Shown here: positions 37,119 through 46,717 of the stretch, piece by piece | Layout: the number at the start of each line of letters is the position of its first letter | How positions within the stretch are numbered: the first letter of the stretch is position 1 | Assembly (NCBI GenBank): GCA_022843025.1 | Contig: JALHOL010000002.1 | Coordinates: 372,001 to 436,000, forward strand | DNA: 64,000 nt | Source: Paracoccaceae bacterium | GTDB lineage: Bacteria; Pseudomonadota; Alphaproteobacteria; Rhodobacterales; Rhodobacteraceae | Direction of reading: 5' to 3' | The notes under the pieces: generated by a model | What the model was told of the DNA's origin: nothing | Seen by the model: the letters and a program-made list of their open reading frames with translations, nothing else | Database searches by the model: none | Translations under genes and position numbers: made by a program

Positions 37119-37181
37119 TTTCATCTTGGCGGAAAATACCCTGGGGGAAGCCGCCAAAGGCGGCGCGGGGGCAAGGCCCCC
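37119..37181 (+). repeat. Box-plus-hairpins repeat element in the ftsW-hydrolase gap
   Basis: The 36975-37373 stretch has no gene. It holds a modular element: box TTCATCTTGGCGGAAAATACC (37120-37140), CTGGGGG, then hairpin GCCGCC-AAA-GGCGGC (37150-37164) and hairpin GGGGGC-AAG-GCCCCC (37167-37181). Related elements lie at 53984 (inverted) and 61171. The rest of the gap is unremarkable. Confidence 0.8.
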
Positions 37182-37373
37182 GTTGCTCCATTGGCCGGAC
37201 CGCGCCGCAGGTCCACCGCGCCCTGCACGGCGGGCTGCGGCGCGGTTCCCCCTTGACAGCCCGCCAGCCCCTCCCCCGCCCCACCGCTGCCTCACGCCAA
37301 GGTGAACACGAACCGTCCCCTCGCCACCCGCATCTGCGCTATTCTCAAAATGACATCGCAACAGGAGCCGCAC

Positions 37374-38273
37374 ATGACACGCCTCACCGCCCGCGACTTT
37401 TCCCCTGAATTGCTGGAACTTTACGATTTCTACGCCCATGGCCGCATCACCAAGCGCGAATTTCTGGACCGCGCCGGGAAATTTGCCGTGGGCGGCCTGA
37501 CCGCCGCCACGATCCTGTCCGTCATGTCGCCCGATTACGCGCTGGCCCAGCAGATCGATTTCACCGACCCTGACATTATCGCCGAATACATCACCTACCC
37601 CTCGCCCGATGGCCATGGCGACGTGCGCGGCTACCTCGTCCGCCCCGCCACGGACGGTGTCGCCATCGCCGACCCGCGCGCTGCCGTGGTCGTCGTCCAC
37701 GAAAACCGCGGCCTCAACCCCTATATCGAAGATGTCGCCCGCCGCGTGGCCAAGGCAGGCTACATCGCCCTCGCCCCCGACGGCCTCACCTCTGTCGGCG
37801 GCTATCCGGGCAATGATGAAAAGGGCCGCGAACTACAGTCCTCGGTCGATCCGGAAAAGCTGATGAACGATTTCTTCGCCGCCATCGACTTTCTAAAGGC
37901 CGACAGCCGCACCACCGGCAAGGTCGGCATCACCGGCTTTTGCTACGGGGGCGGCGTTTCCAACGCCGCAGCCGTCGCCTTCCCCGATCTCGCCTGCGCG
38001 GTCCCCTTCTATGGCCGTCAGGCCGCCCCTGCAGATGCCGCTCGCATCACAGCGCCCATCCTGCTGCACTATGCCGAACTCGACACGCGCATCAACGAAG
38101 GCTGGCCCGCCTATGAGGCTGCGCTGAAAGCGGCCGGAAAAACCTATGAGGCGCATATCTACCCCGGCGTGAACCACGGCTTCCACAACGACTCCACCCC
38201 CCGCTATGACGAGGCCGCCGCAACCCTCGCCTGGGACCGCACCCTCACCTGGTTCGCGAAATACCTCGCCTGA
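37374..38273 (+). CDS. Dienelactone hydrolase family protein
   Basis: A 299-residue alpha/beta hydrolase of the dienelactone hydrolase family with an N-terminal extension. Residues 1-60 contain GRITKREFLDRAGKFAVGG and a hydrophobic run, a Tat-like leader with Lys-Arg instead of Arg-Arg, so periplasmic export is possible but not sure. The triad is Cys in GFCYGGGVS, Asp in AELDTRIN and His in VNHGFHND. Substrates of this YghX-like branch are unknown. The ATG has AGGAG upstream. It lies between ftsW and kdp and does not obviously belong to either. Confidence 0.88.
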   Translation: MTRLTARDFSPELLELYDFYAHGRITKREFLDRAGKFAVGGLTAATILSVMSPDYALAQQIDFTDPDIIAEYITYPSPDGHGDVRGYLVRPATDGVAIADPRAAVVVVHENRGLNPYIEDVARRVAKAGYIALAPDGLTSVGGYPGNDEKGRELQSSVDPEKLMNDFFAAIDFLKADSRTTGKVGITGFCYGGGVSNAAAVAFPDLACAVPFYGRQAAPADAARITAPILLHYAELDTRINEGWPAYEAALKAAGKTYEAHIYPGVNHGFHNDSTPRYDEAAATLAWDRTLTWFAKYLA

Positions 38274-38295
38274 CCGGCCCAAAGGACACCACGAC

Positions 38296-38328
38296 CGGGA
38301 ACCGCCTCTGATCACGCGGCGGTTCCCG
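38296..38328 (+). terminator. Stem-loop after the dienelactone hydrolase gene
   Basis: CGGGAACCGCC and GGCGGTTCCCG form an 11-bp perfect stem with an 11-base loop, 22 bases past the hydrolase stop. There is no U-tract, so it is a candidate terminator or message-stabilising hairpin only. Confidence 0.5.
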
Positions 38329-38406
38329 CCACGACTGCCGCCGCCAACACCGGGCAGGCCCACTCCCACCCCGGCCCACGCCGCAACCGCCCCCCAAATC
38401 CCCAAT

Positions 38407-38459
38407 CTTTACGCCGCCTTTACGCCCTTCGCCCCGAACGGGAATGGCATCTTTACGGC
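38407..38459 (+). promoter_or_regulatory. Candidate KdpE operator: helically phased CTTTACG(C/G)C repeats
   Basis: CTTTACGCC occurs at 38407-38415 and 38418-38426, and CTTTACGGC at 38451-38459. The start-to-start distances are 11 and 33 bases, exact multiples of a helical turn, so all three face the same side of the DNA. Tandem direct repeats about 11 bases apart are the usual binding pattern of OmpR/PhoB-class regulators such as KdpE. They lie 42-94 bases upstream of the first kdp ORF. Confidence 0.6.
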
Positions 38460-38500
38460 CACCCACCGCACCCTCCGCTCTCTGAAACGGAGGTTCCGCA

Positions 38501-38584
38501 ATGCTAGACATCATATATATCGGCCTGGGTCTGGGCGGTTTCGCCCTCTTCGCCCTCGCCGTCCGCAGGCTGGAGCGGATGTGA
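38501..38584 (+). CDS. 27-residue membrane protein leading the kdp operon
   Basis: MLDIIYIGLGLGGFALFALA followed by VRRLERM is a single hydrophobic helix with a basic end. A strong GGAGG site lies 9 bases before the ATG, and the stop is separated from the kdpF start by one base, so it is clearly meant to be translated with kdp. It is not KdpF, which follows. Short single-helix ORFs at this spot occur in other kdp operons, from memory, but have no assigned role. It may be a KdpFABC or KdpD accessory peptide. Confidence 0.7.
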   Translation: MLDIIYIGLGLGGFALFALAVRRLERM

Positions 38585-38585
38585 C

Positions 38586-38678
38586 ATGCCGCTTTTTGAT
38601 CTGATTCTGGGCGGCGGCGTGGCCGTGGGCCTGTTCCTTTATCTCGGTGCCGCTTTGCTGCGCCCCGACTGGTTCTGA
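38586..38678 (+). CDS. kdpF: Potassium-transporting ATPase subunit F
   Basis: A 30-residue single-helix peptide ([20 protein letters not shown] then RPDWF) that matches KdpF in size, place and its terminal (L/A)L(L/F)xPxxF pattern. KdpF is a small lipid-like stabiliser in the KdpFABC complex. It is 11 bases before kdpA and begins one base after the preceding small ORF. Confidence 0.85.
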   Translation: MPLFDLILGGGVAVGLFLYLGAALLRPDWF

Positions 38679-38689
38679 AGGCGCATCTC

Positions 38690-40357
38690 ATGGCCTTGCT
38701 GGCATATACCCTGTATTTCGCCGCCCTCATCGGCGCGGCCCTTCTCATCGCCCTCTGGATGGGCCGCGTCTATAGCGGCCTTCCCGCACTGGCCGGGATC
38801 GAACGCGCCGTCCTGCGCGCCAGCGGCGCAAATCCCGAACGCGACATGACATGGGGCACCTATGCCCTGGCCGTGCTGGCGTTCAACCTCGCCTGCTTTC
38901 TGCTGCTGTACACGATCCTGCGGATACAAGGCGCCTTGCCCCTGAACCCCGACGGCATCACCGGCATGGCCCCGGACCTTGCCTTCAACACCGCCATCAG
39001 CTTCGTGACCAACACCAACTGGCAGGCCTACACGGGCGAGGCACAGCTCAGCTACCTGTCCCAGATGGCCGGGCTGACGGTGCAGAACTTCGTCAGCGCA
39101 GGCACCGGCATGGCGGTGGCCCTGGCCGTGATCCGCGGCTTCACGGCGCCCAAAGGCAGCACGCTGGGCAATTTCTGGGTAGACCTGACACGTTCTGTCC
39201 TGTGGGTCCTGCTCCCGCTGTCGGTCATGCTCGCGCTGTTCCTTGCCTGGCAGGGCGTCCCGCAGACGCTGCAAGGCGCGGTAACGGCGACAACAGTCGA
39301 AGGGTCGGAACAGATCATCGCCCGCGGCCCCGCCGCCGCGCAAATCGCGATCAAGCAGCTGGGCACCAACGGCGGCGGCTTTTTCGGCGTCAACTCCGCC
39401 CACCCGTTCGAAAACCCCACCATCGCCTCCAACCTCGCGCAAAGCCTGTCGATCCTGCTGATCCCCGTCGCCTTCTGCTTCCTTTTCGGGCGCATGGCCG
39501 GGGATCGGCGGCAAGGCTGGGCGATCTTCGCCGCCATGGCAGTGATGTTCGTCGCGGGCCTCGCGGTCATCCACTGGGCCGAGGCGGCAGGAAACCCCCT
39601 CCTTGGCCCCGGCGCCAACCTCGAAGGTAAGGAACAACGCTTCGGCGCGCTGCTCTCGGCGCTCTGGGCCACCTCCACCACCGCCGCCTCGAACGGATCG
39701 GTCAACGCGATGCATGACAGTTTCATGCCGCTCTCCGGCCTCGTGATGATGGTGTTCATGCAGATCGGCGAGGTCATCTTCGGCGGGGTGGGTGCCGGGC
39801 TATATGGGATGCTGCTCTATGTTGTGCTGGCAGTGTTTCTCGCGGGGCTGATGGTCGGGCGCACCCCCGAATATCTGGGGCGCAAGATCGAAGGGCGCGA
39901 AGTCACCCTCGCCGTTCTGGCCTTCCTCTCCATGCCGCTGGGCATTCTGGTCGGCGGCGCAGTCGCTGCCACCGTCCCCGCCGCCCTTGCCGCCGTCCAA
40001 GACCCCGGCCCGCACGGGCTAAGCGAAATCCTCTACGCCTACTCTTCTGCCACCGGCAACAACGGCTCGGCCTTCGGCGGCTGGGGCGCGGCACAGCCCT
40101 GGCACACGACGGCGCTGGGGCTCATCATGTTGCTGGGCCGCTACGCCGTGATCGTGCCGCTGCTGGCCATCGCAGGCTCGCTCATCCGCAAGCCAAAGGC
40201 CGCAGCAACCACCGGCACCTTCCCGACCCACGGACCGCTTTTCGTGACGCTGCTGGTGCTGACCGTGCTGATCCTCGGCGCGCTCACCTTCTTTCCCGTC
40301 CTTGCCCTCGGCCCCATCGCGGAAGAAACCGCGCGCTTGGCCGGGCAGAGCTTTTGA
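38690..40357 (+). CDS. kdpA: Potassium-transporting ATPase subunit A
   Basis: Channel-like subunit that selects and binds potassium in the high-affinity KdpFABC pump. The 555-residue membrane protein has the four pore loops of this family, including [55 protein letters not shown] and [12 protein letters not shown], homologous to TrkH-type loops. The ATG is preceded by GAAGG. Length matches the family. Its stop lies eight bases before kdpB. Confidence 0.98.
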   Translation: MALLAYTLYFAALIGAALLIALWMGRVYSGLPALAGIERAVLRASGANPERDMTWGTYALAVLAFNLACFLLLYTILRIQGALPLNPDGITGMAPDLAFNTAISFVTNTNWQAYTGEAQLSYLSQMAGLTVQNFVSAGTGMAVALAVIRGFTAPKGSTLGNFWVDLTRSVLWVLLPLSVMLALFLAWQGVPQTLQGAVTATTVEGSEQIIARGPAAAQIAIKQLGTNGGGFFGVNSAHPFENPTIASNLAQSLSILLIPVAFCFLFGRMAGDRRQGWAIFAAMAVMFVAGLAVIHWAEAAGNPLLGPGANLEGKEQRFGALLSALWATSTTAASNGSVNAMHDSFMPLSGLVMMVFMQIGEVIFGGVGAGLYGMLLYVVLAVFLAGLMVGRTPEYLGRKIEGREVTLAVLAFLSMPLGILVGGAVAATVPAALAAVQDPGPHGLSEILYAYSSATGNNGSAFGGWGAAQPWHTTALGLIMLLGRYAVIVPLLAIAGSLIRKPKAAATTGTFPTHGPLFVTLLVLTVLILGALTFFPVLALGPIAEETARLAGQSF

Positions 40358-40365
40358 GGCCTCCC

Positions 40366-42402
40366 ATGTCCAGAAATGAAAAAGCGGCCGATATGTCCGG
40401 CCTGATGCGAACCGCCGCCCGCCAAAGCGTGACAAAGCTCGACCCCCGCACCCTGTGGCGCAACCCGGTGATGTTCGTCACCGCCATCGTTGCGGCCATG
40501 ACCACGGTGCTGGGCCTGCGCGACCTGCTCTCGGCCACCCCCGGCGCGGGCGTGGCGCTCCACATCGCGCTCTGGCTGTGGCTCTGCGTGCTGTTTGCCA
40601 ACTTCGCCGAAAGTCTGGCCGAAGGCCGCGGCCGCGCACGGGCCGATACGCTGCGCGCCACCAAATCGGAAACCCGCGTCCGCGTGCTCGAATCCCACGA
40701 CGCCGACCCCTCCACCGCAACCGAGGTCGTCTCCACCGCCCTGCGCGCCGGGCAGTTCGTCTACATCACGGCGGGCGATATCGTCCCCACCGATGGCGAA
40801 GCCGTGCGCGGCATGGCAAGCGTCAACGAAAGCGCCATCACAGGCGAATCCGCCCCCGTGATCCGCGAAGCAGGCGGCGACCGCTCCTCCGTCACCGGGG
40901 GCACCACCATCGCATCCGACTGGCTCGTGATGAAGGTCACCGCCGAACCCGGCAAAAGCTTTCTCGACCGCATGATCGCGCTGGTCGAAGGGGCCGAACG
41001 GCAAAAAACCCCGAACGAGATCGCGCTGAACATCCTGCTCGTGGGCCTGACGCTGATCTTCCTCTTCGTCGTGGTCACCCTGCCGGCCTTCGCCAGCTAT
41101 TCGGGCACCACGATTCCGCTGGTCGTGCTCGGGGCGCTCTTTGTCACGCTCATCCCCACCACCATCGGCGGCCTGCTCTCGGCCATCGGCATCGCGGGCA
41201 TGGACCGGCTGGTCAAGGCCAATGTCATTGCCAAATCCGGACGCGCCGTCGAAGCGGCGGGCGATGTCGACACGCTGCTGCTCGACAAGACCGGCACCAT
41301 CACCTTCGGCAACCGCATGGCCGACGCGCTGATCCCCGCACCCGGCGTCACGGCGCAGCAACTGGCCGAAGCGGCGGCGCTCGCCTCCCTCGCCGATGAA
41401 ACACCCGAAGGCAAATCCATCGTCGAAAAAGCGCATGACATGCTGGGGGCCATCCCGCCCATGCCCACGGGTGCCGAACCCGTGGCCTTCACCGCACAGA
41501 CCCGGCTGTCGGGCCTCGACCTCCCCGATGGCCGACAGTTCCGCAAAGGCGCGATCGACGCCGTTATCCGCCTGACCGGGCAAACCCCGCCCGGCGCCCT
41601 GGCAGCGCAGGTCGATGCCATCGCCCGCTCCGGTGGCACGCCGCTTCTGGTGGCCGAAGGGCGCACAATCCTCGGGGTCGTGCACCTCAAGGACATCGTC
41701 AAACCCGGCGTGCGGGAACGCTTTGCCGAACTGCGTGCCATGGGCATCCGAACCGTAATGATCACCGGCGACAACCCCCTGACCGCCGCCGCCATCGCGG
41801 CCGAGGCCGGGGTGGACGACTTCCTCGCCGAAGCCACCCCCGAAATGAAACTTGATCTCATCCGCCGCGAACAGGCGGGCGGGCGTCTGGTCGCCATGTG
41901 CGGCGACGGCTCGAACGATGCCCCCGCACTGGCACAGGCCGATGTGGGCGTCGCCATGAACGCCGGCACCCCGGCGGCAAAAGAGGCCGCCAACCTGATC
42001 GACCTCGACAGCGACCCCACCAAACTGATCGAGGTGGTGATGGTCGGCAAGCAACTGCTGATCTCGCGCGGCGCACTGACCACCTTCAGCATCGCCAATG
42101 ATGTGGCAAAATACTTCGCCGTACTTCCCGCGATCTTTGTCGCGGCCTATCCGGGGCTGGCCGTGCTCAACATCATGGGGCTGGCCTCGCCTACCTCCGC
42201 GATCCTGTCGGCGGTGATCTTCAACGCGCTGATCCTGATTGCGCTGGTGCCGCTGGCCCTGCGCGGGGTCGCCTACCGCCCCGCCACCGCGGCCCAACTG
42301 CTGCGCCGCAACCTGCTCGTCTACGGCTTGGGCGGGTTGATCCTGCCCTTCCTCGGCATCAAGGCCATCGACCTGTGCCTCGTCGCCCTGAACCTGGCTT
42401 AA
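40366..42402 (+). CDS. kdpB: Potassium-transporting ATPase subunit B (P-type)
   Basis: P-type ATPase subunit that powers KdpA. The 678-residue protein has the phosphorylation motif DKTGT with Asp307, the same number as in E. coli, [18 protein letters not shown] and the hinge [10 protein letters not shown]. Phosphorylation of the serine in the TGES loop inhibits the E. coli pump, and that serine (ITGES) is present. ATG 40366 is preferred to an earlier start (40354) because GAGG precedes it. Confidence 0.98.
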   Translation: MSRNEKAADMSGLMRTAARQSVTKLDPRTLWRNPVMFVTAIVAAMTTVLGLRDLLSATPGAGVALHIALWLWLCVLFANFAESLAEGRGRARADTLRATKSETRVRVLESHDADPSTATEVVSTALRAGQFVYITAGDIVPTDGEAVRGMASVNESAITGESAPVIREAGGDRSSVTGGTTIASDWLVMKVTAEPGKSFLDRMIALVEGAERQKTPNEIALNILLVGLTLIFLFVVVTLPAFASYSGTTIPLVVLGALFVTLIPTTIGGLLSAIGIAGMDRLVKANVIAKSGRAVEAAGDVDTLLLDKTGTITFGNRMADALIPAPGVTAQQLAEAAALASLADETPEGKSIVEKAHDMLGAIPPMPTGAEPVAFTAQTRLSGLDLPDGRQFRKGAIDAVIRLTGQTPPGALAAQVDAIARSGGTPLLVAEGRTILGVVHLKDIVKPGVRERFAELRAMGIRTVMITGDNPLTAAAIAAEAGVDDFLAEATPEMKLDLIRREQAGGRLVAMCGDGSNDAPALAQADVGVAMNAGTPAAKEAANLIDLDSDPTKLIEVVMVGKQLLISRGALTTFSIANDVAKYFAVLPAIFVAAYPGLAVLNIMGLASPTSAILSAVIFNALILIALVPLALRGVAYRPATAAQLLRRNLLVYGLGGLILPFLGIKAIDLCLVALNLA

Positions 42403-42412
42403 GGAGATCGTC

Positions 42413-43003
42413 ATGCTGTCCCATCTGCGCCCCGCCCTCACCCTGACGCTTCTGTTCACCCTGCTCACCGGTCTTGCCTATCCGTTGGCCCTGACGGGCC
42501 TCGCCCAAGGCCTCTTTCCCAATGCCGCAAACGGCAGCCTGCTGATGCAGGGGGATCGGGTGATCGGCTCTGCACTTCTGGCCCAACCCTTTGCAGTGCC
42601 GGGCTACCTTCACCCCCGCGCTTCGGCCAGCGGCTGGAACGCGGCGGCAAGCGGGGCCTCCAACCTCGGGCCGACATCCGCCGCCCTGATCGCCGCCGTG
42701 GCCGAACGCCGCGCCGCGTGGGAGGCGGATACCGGCCAGCCCGCCCCCATCGACGCCATCACCACTTCCGCCTCCGGGCTCGATCCCCATATCAGCCCCG
42801 AAAATGCCCTCGCACAGGCCGCCCGCATCGCCGCCGCCCGCAACACGGATGAAGCCACCATCCGCCGCCTGATCGCAGACGCCACCCTCGGCCGAACGCT
42901 CTGGCTTTTCGGCGAACCGCGCGTGAATGTGCTGGAAACCAACCTCGCCCTCGACGCGGCCTTCCCCCCGCCGCCCGTCGCCGAAGAAACGCCCGCGCCA
43001 TGA
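42413..43003 (+). CDS. kdpC: Potassium-transporting ATPase subunit C
   Basis: Single-helix accessory subunit of the Kdp pump. The 196-residue protein has one N-terminal membrane helix (LTLLFTLLTGLAYPLALTGL) and a periplasmic domain with RASASGWNAAASGASNLGPT, TTSASGLDPHISPENALAQA and GRTLWLFGEPRVNVLETNLA. AAGGAG precedes the ATG, and the stop overlaps kdpD as ATGA. Confidence 0.97.
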   Translation: MLSHLRPALTLTLLFTLLTGLAYPLALTGLAQGLFPNAANGSLLMQGDRVIGSALLAQPFAVPGYLHPRASASGWNAAASGASNLGPTSAALIAAVAERRAAWEADTGQPAPIDAITTSASGLDPHISPENALAQAARIAAARNTDEATIRRLIADATLGRTLWLFGEPRVNVLETNLALDAAFPPPPVAEETPAP

Positions 43004-45681
43004 CCCCAGATACGGCCATCCGCCCTTCGCCCGACGCCCTGCTCACGCAGGCCGCGCGCGAAGGGCGTGGTCGGCTGAAAATCTTCATCGGCGCCGCCCC
43101 CGGCGTGGGCAAGACCTGGGCCATGCTCGACGACGCGCAGCGCAAACTTGCCGACGGCGTCGATGTGCTGGCCGCCCTGATCGAAACCCACGGCCGCCCC
43201 GAAACGCAGGCCAAACTTTCCGGCCTGCCGCAACTGGCCCGCAAACCCGTGATCTACAAAGGCCGCGCTCTGACCGAGATGGATATCGACGGCCTCCTCG
43301 CCCGTCGCCCCACGCTCGCCCTGATCGACGAACTGGCCCACACCAACGCCGATGGCAGCCGCCACGAAAAGCGCTGGCAGGATGTCGAAGAGGTGCTCGC
43401 CGCCGGCATCGACGTCTTCACCACCCTCAACATCCAGCACATCGAAACGCTCAACGAAACCGTCGCCCGCATCACCGGGATCCGGGTCCGCGAAACCGTT
43501 CCCGACCGCGTGCTCGAAATGGCGGACGAGATCGAACTGATCGACATCCCGCCCGACGAACTTCAGGAACGCCTGCGGCAGGGCAAGGTCTACCCGCAGG
43601 ATCAGGCCACCCGCGCCCTGACCTCCTTCTTCGCCAAGGGAAATCTGACCGCGCTGCGCGAACTGGCCCTGCGCGCCGCCGCTGACCGTGTGGATGCGCA
43701 ACTGCGCGAACATATGGCGGCCAATGCCATCACCGGGCCATGGCCCGCACAGGAACGCATCCTTGTCTGCGTCAACGAAAGCCCCGCCGCGCGCGAAGCA
43801 ATCCGCGTCGCCAAACGCTCCGCCGACCGTGCCCGCGCCGAATGGATCGCGCTCAATGTCTCGCAAACGCGCGCCGAATCCCTCCCCGAGGCGGAAAAGG
43901 ACCGTCTCGCCGGAACCCTCCGCCTTGCCGAACGCCTCGGCGCCGAACTCGCCACCCTCGAAGCGGAACGCGACGTCGCGCAGGCGATCCTCGCCTATGC
44001 CGCCGACCGCAACGTCAAGCGCATCATCATCGGCCGCCCCCGGCCCCGCCCCTTTTGGGCGCGCCTGTCCAGCGAGGATGTCGCAAGCCACCTCCTGCGC
44101 CAATCCGGCAAGTTTGAAATCACCCTCGCCGCCGAACCCGAAGAACGCCCGCAGCGGCGCGGCTGGCACCTGCCCGCCATGCCCGGCGAACCCCGCGCCT
44201 GGGCCGAGGCGGTTCTGGCCGTCGCCATCGCCTCGGTCTGTTCCTATGCTGCGGAACTGCTTTTCCCGGTCGCCAGCCTGTCGGTGATCTACATGACGGC
44301 CGTGGTCGTGGTGGCCAGCAAGCGCGGCCTTGGCCCCGCGCTTGCCACCTCGCTGATCGGCTTCATGGCCTATAACTTCCTCTTCACCCACCCCCGCTAC
44401 ACCTTCCACGTCTCGCGGCAAGGCGAACTCCTGACACTGGGCCTGTTCCTTGTGGCCTCCCTGATCACCGGAAACCTTGCCGCCCGCCTGCGCGCCCGCG
44501 TGCAGGCGCAATCGGCCATCGCCGACCGCACCAACAAGCTTTACGATTTCAGCCGCCGCGTCGCCGCCGCCGCCACACCGGATGATGTGATCTGGGCCTC
44601 GGTCAGCCATGTCGCCAGCACCCTGCGCTGTGAAGCCGTGCTGCTGCGCCCCTCACCCGAGGGCGAATTGCGCGTCGTGGGCGGCTTCCCCCCCGAAGAC
44701 CGTTTGGAAATTCGCGACCAATCCGCCGCCCAATTCGCATGGGACAGGGCCGAACCCTCCGGGCACGGATCGGACACGCTGCCCACCGCCCGCTGGTTCT
44801 TCCTTCCCCTCGTCGCGGGTGAACGCAAACTGGGCGTGCTGGGCATCGCCCATGCCGATGACCGCCACCTCGCGCGCACCGACCGCCGCCTTCTGGACGC
44901 GCTGGTCGACCAGATCGCCCTCGCCCTTGAACGGCTGCGCCTGACAGAAGAACTGTCACAGTCGCGGCTTGCCTCGGAAACCGAACGCCTGCGCACGGCG
45001 CTCCTCTCCTCCGTCAGCCATGACCTGCGCACCCCCCTCGTCACCATCATCGGCGCGGCAGGCAGTCTTGCCGATACGCCGGGCCTGCCCCCTGATGCCC
45101 GCAAGGACCTGGCCGAAAACATCCGCGAAGAAGGCGAACGGCTGGATCGCTACGTTCAGAACCTGCTCGACATGACGCGGATCGGCAACGGCGCCCTGAC
45201 CCTGCGCCTCGCCCCGGTTGATTTGGGCGAACTCATCGGCGCGGCCCGCCACCGCCTGCGCGCGCCCTTGCGCGCCCATTCCGTCAGCGCCGATCTTCCC
45301 CCCGGCCTGCCCGCCGTGCTGGCCGATGAAATCCTGCTCGAACAGGTGCTGGTCAACATCCTCGACAATGCCGCCAAATACGCCCCGCCCGGATCGACCA
45401 TCGCCCTTGCGGCCCGCCCGAACGGCGCGCGGCTCGACCTGTCGATCACCGACAGCGGCCCCGGCATCCCACCCGCCCAGCAGGCCCGCGTCTTTGATAT
45501 GTTCTACCGCGTCACCGAAGGCGATCGTCAGCGCGCCGGAACCGGTCTTGGGCTTGCCATCTGCAAGGGTTTGACCGAAGCCATGGGTGGCACGATCCGG
45601 GCCGAAACCGCCGCAGCCGATGGCACCGGCACGCGCATCGTCCTGTCCCTGCCGCTCTTCAACCCCGAGACCTCTGCATGA
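43000..45681 (+). CDS. kdpD: Potassium-responsive sensor histidine kinase KdpD
   Basis: Membrane sensor kinase-phosphatase that controls kdp by potassium and salt stress. The 893-residue protein has the KdpD N-terminal domain with Walker A GAAPGVGKTW (residues 31-40), a USP domain (residues about 245-370, ILVCVNESPAAREAIRVAKR), four central membrane helices (about 405-490), a GAF domain, the HisKA box SSVSHDLRTP with His674, and HATPase motifs DNAAKY and GTGLGLAICKGL. The gene overlaps both kdpC and kdpE as ATGA. Confidence 0.98.
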   Translation: MTPDTAIRPSPDALLTQAAREGRGRLKIFIGAAPGVGKTWAMLDDAQRKLADGVDVLAALIETHGRPETQAKLSGLPQLARKPVIYKGRALTEMDIDGLLARRPTLALIDELAHTNADGSRHEKRWQDVEEVLAAGIDVFTTLNIQHIETLNETVARITGIRVRETVPDRVLEMADEIELIDIPPDELQERLRQGKVYPQDQATRALTSFFAKGNLTALRELALRAAADRVDAQLREHMAANAITGPWPAQERILVCVNESPAAREAIRVAKRSADRARAEWIALNVSQTRAESLPEAEKDRLAGTLRLAERLGAELATLEAERDVAQAILAYAADRNVKRIIIGRPRPRPFWARLSSEDVASHLLRQSGKFEITLAAEPEERPQRRGWHLPAMPGEPRAWAEAVLAVAIASVCSYAAELLFPVASLSVIYMTAVVVVASKRGLGPALATSLIGFMAYNFLFTHPRYTFHVSRQGELLTLGLFLVASLITGNLAARLRARVQAQSAIADRTNKLYDFSRRVAAAATPDDVIWASVSHVASTLRCEAVLLRPSPEGELRVVGGFPPEDRLEIRDQSAAQFAWDRAEPSGHGSDTLPTARWFFLPLVAGERKLGVLGIAHADDRHLARTDRRLLDALVDQIALALERLRLTEELSQSRLASETERLRTALLSSVSHDLRTPLVTIIGAAGSLADTPGLPPDARKDLAENIREEGERLDRYVQNLLDMTRIGNGALTLRLAPVDLGELIGAARHRLRAPLRAHSVSADLPPGLPAVLADEILLEQVLVNILDNAAKYAPPGSTIALAARPNGARLDLSITDSGPGIPPAQQARVFDMFYRVTEGDRQRAGTGLGLAICKGLTEAMGGTIRAETAAADGTGTRIVLSLPLFNPETSA

Positions 45682-46361
45682 CCGCCCCCACCCGTATCCT
45701 GCTGATCGATGACGAAGCCCCGATCCGCCGCTTCCTGCGGGTGCCCCTTCAGGCCGAAGGTCACAGCATCATCGAAGCCGGCACCGCACGCGAAGGCATC
45801 CTCGCCGCCGCGCGCGAATCCCCGGGCCTCGTGATCCTCGATCTTGGCCTGCCCGATGCCGACGGCCTCACCGTCCTGCGTGAGATCCGGGGCTGGAGCA
45901 AGGTTCCCGTCCTCGTCCTGTCGGTGCGCGCGGATGAGGCGGGAAAGGTCGCCGCACTCGACGCCGGGGCACAGGATTATGTGGTCAAACCCTTTGGCGT
46001 GAACGAACTCCTCGCCCGCATCCGCAGCCTTCTGCGCGACAGGGCCGACGCCCCCGCCCCGGCGGTGATCGAAACCCTCGACCTGCGGATCGATTCCGCC
46101 AACCACACGGTCACCAAATCCGGCACCCCCCTGCACCTGACGCGCAAAGAGTTTGATCTGCTCTGGCTGCTGGCAAGCCATGCGGGCCGGCTGGTCACGC
46201 AAGGCATGATCCTCAAATCGCTCTGGGGTCCGGCCCATGCCGAAGACAGCCAGTATCTGCGCGTCTATGTCCGCCAACTGCGCCAGAAACTCGCCGACGA
46301 TGCCACCAATCCCCGCTACATCATGACAGAACCCGGCATCGGCTACCGCTTCCTCGGCTGA
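45678..46361 (+). CDS. kdpE: Response regulator KdpE
   Basis: OmpR/PhoB-class regulator activating kdp. The 227-residue protein has a receiver domain with IDDEAPIRRFL, phosphoacceptor Asp55 in LVILDLGLPD, and KPFGVNELLARI, then a winged-helix domain with LTRKEFDLLWLLASHAGRLV and the DNA-contact YIMTEPGIGYRF. It is the last kdp gene, coupled to kdpD. No clear terminator follows. Confidence 0.97.
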   Translation: MTAPTRILLIDDEAPIRRFLRVPLQAEGHSIIEAGTAREGILAAARESPGLVILDLGLPDADGLTVLREIRGWSKVPVLVLSVRADEAGKVAALDAGAQDYVVKPFGVNELLARIRSLLRDRADAPAPAVIETLDLRIDSANHTVTKSGTPLHLTRKEFDLLWLLASHAGRLVTQGMILKSLWGPAHAEDSQYLRVYVRQLRQKLADDATNPRYIMTEPGIGYRFLG

Positions 46362-46717
46362 CGCCTCCGCCCGTTGTGCTGACAGCCACCCACCTACCGC
46401 CAAGATCACGCTGCGCCCCAACCCCGCGCGCGCCGCTTCGGCCGTCACAACACCCCAGCCCGCGCATGTCGCGGCTACAGGTCCCTGAGCCCCAGGGTTC
46501 AAAACCCGCCACATAACATGCGGGCCGCCCCTCTAAACATCCGTGCCGCACCCCGATCAGGCACGGCCACCCCACCGGCCCGGCCATCTCTGCCGCCCAC
46601 AGACCTTACCACCCCGTTAACCTTAACGGGGCGTAAGCCCCCCGTGCGTATGCACAGCCGTCTGCACCGGCGGCTGCACCGCGCGCTGCACAGCCAAAAC
46701 CCCCAGAACCCGAAAAT
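46362..46717. other. Gene-free stretch after kdpE with hairpin and 12-bp-period TGCAC repeats
   Basis: No supportable gene is present. CCCCGTTAA-CC-TTAACGGGG (46612-46631) is a 9-bp hairpin without a U-tract. TGCAC occurs at 46651, 46663, 46675 and 46687, exactly 12 bases apart, within a GC-rich tract. It is the tail-to-tail gap of kdpE and murD. Confidence 0.7.

Noticed and set aside
37374..46361. Kdp region as a recently acquired genomic island
   Set aside because: No integrase, tRNA, direct-repeat ends or shift in base composition is visible; only gene order is unusual.
46440..46520. A tRNA-like string (GGTTCAAAACCC) after kdpE
   Set aside because: No D-arm, anticodon stem or acceptor stem can be drawn around it.
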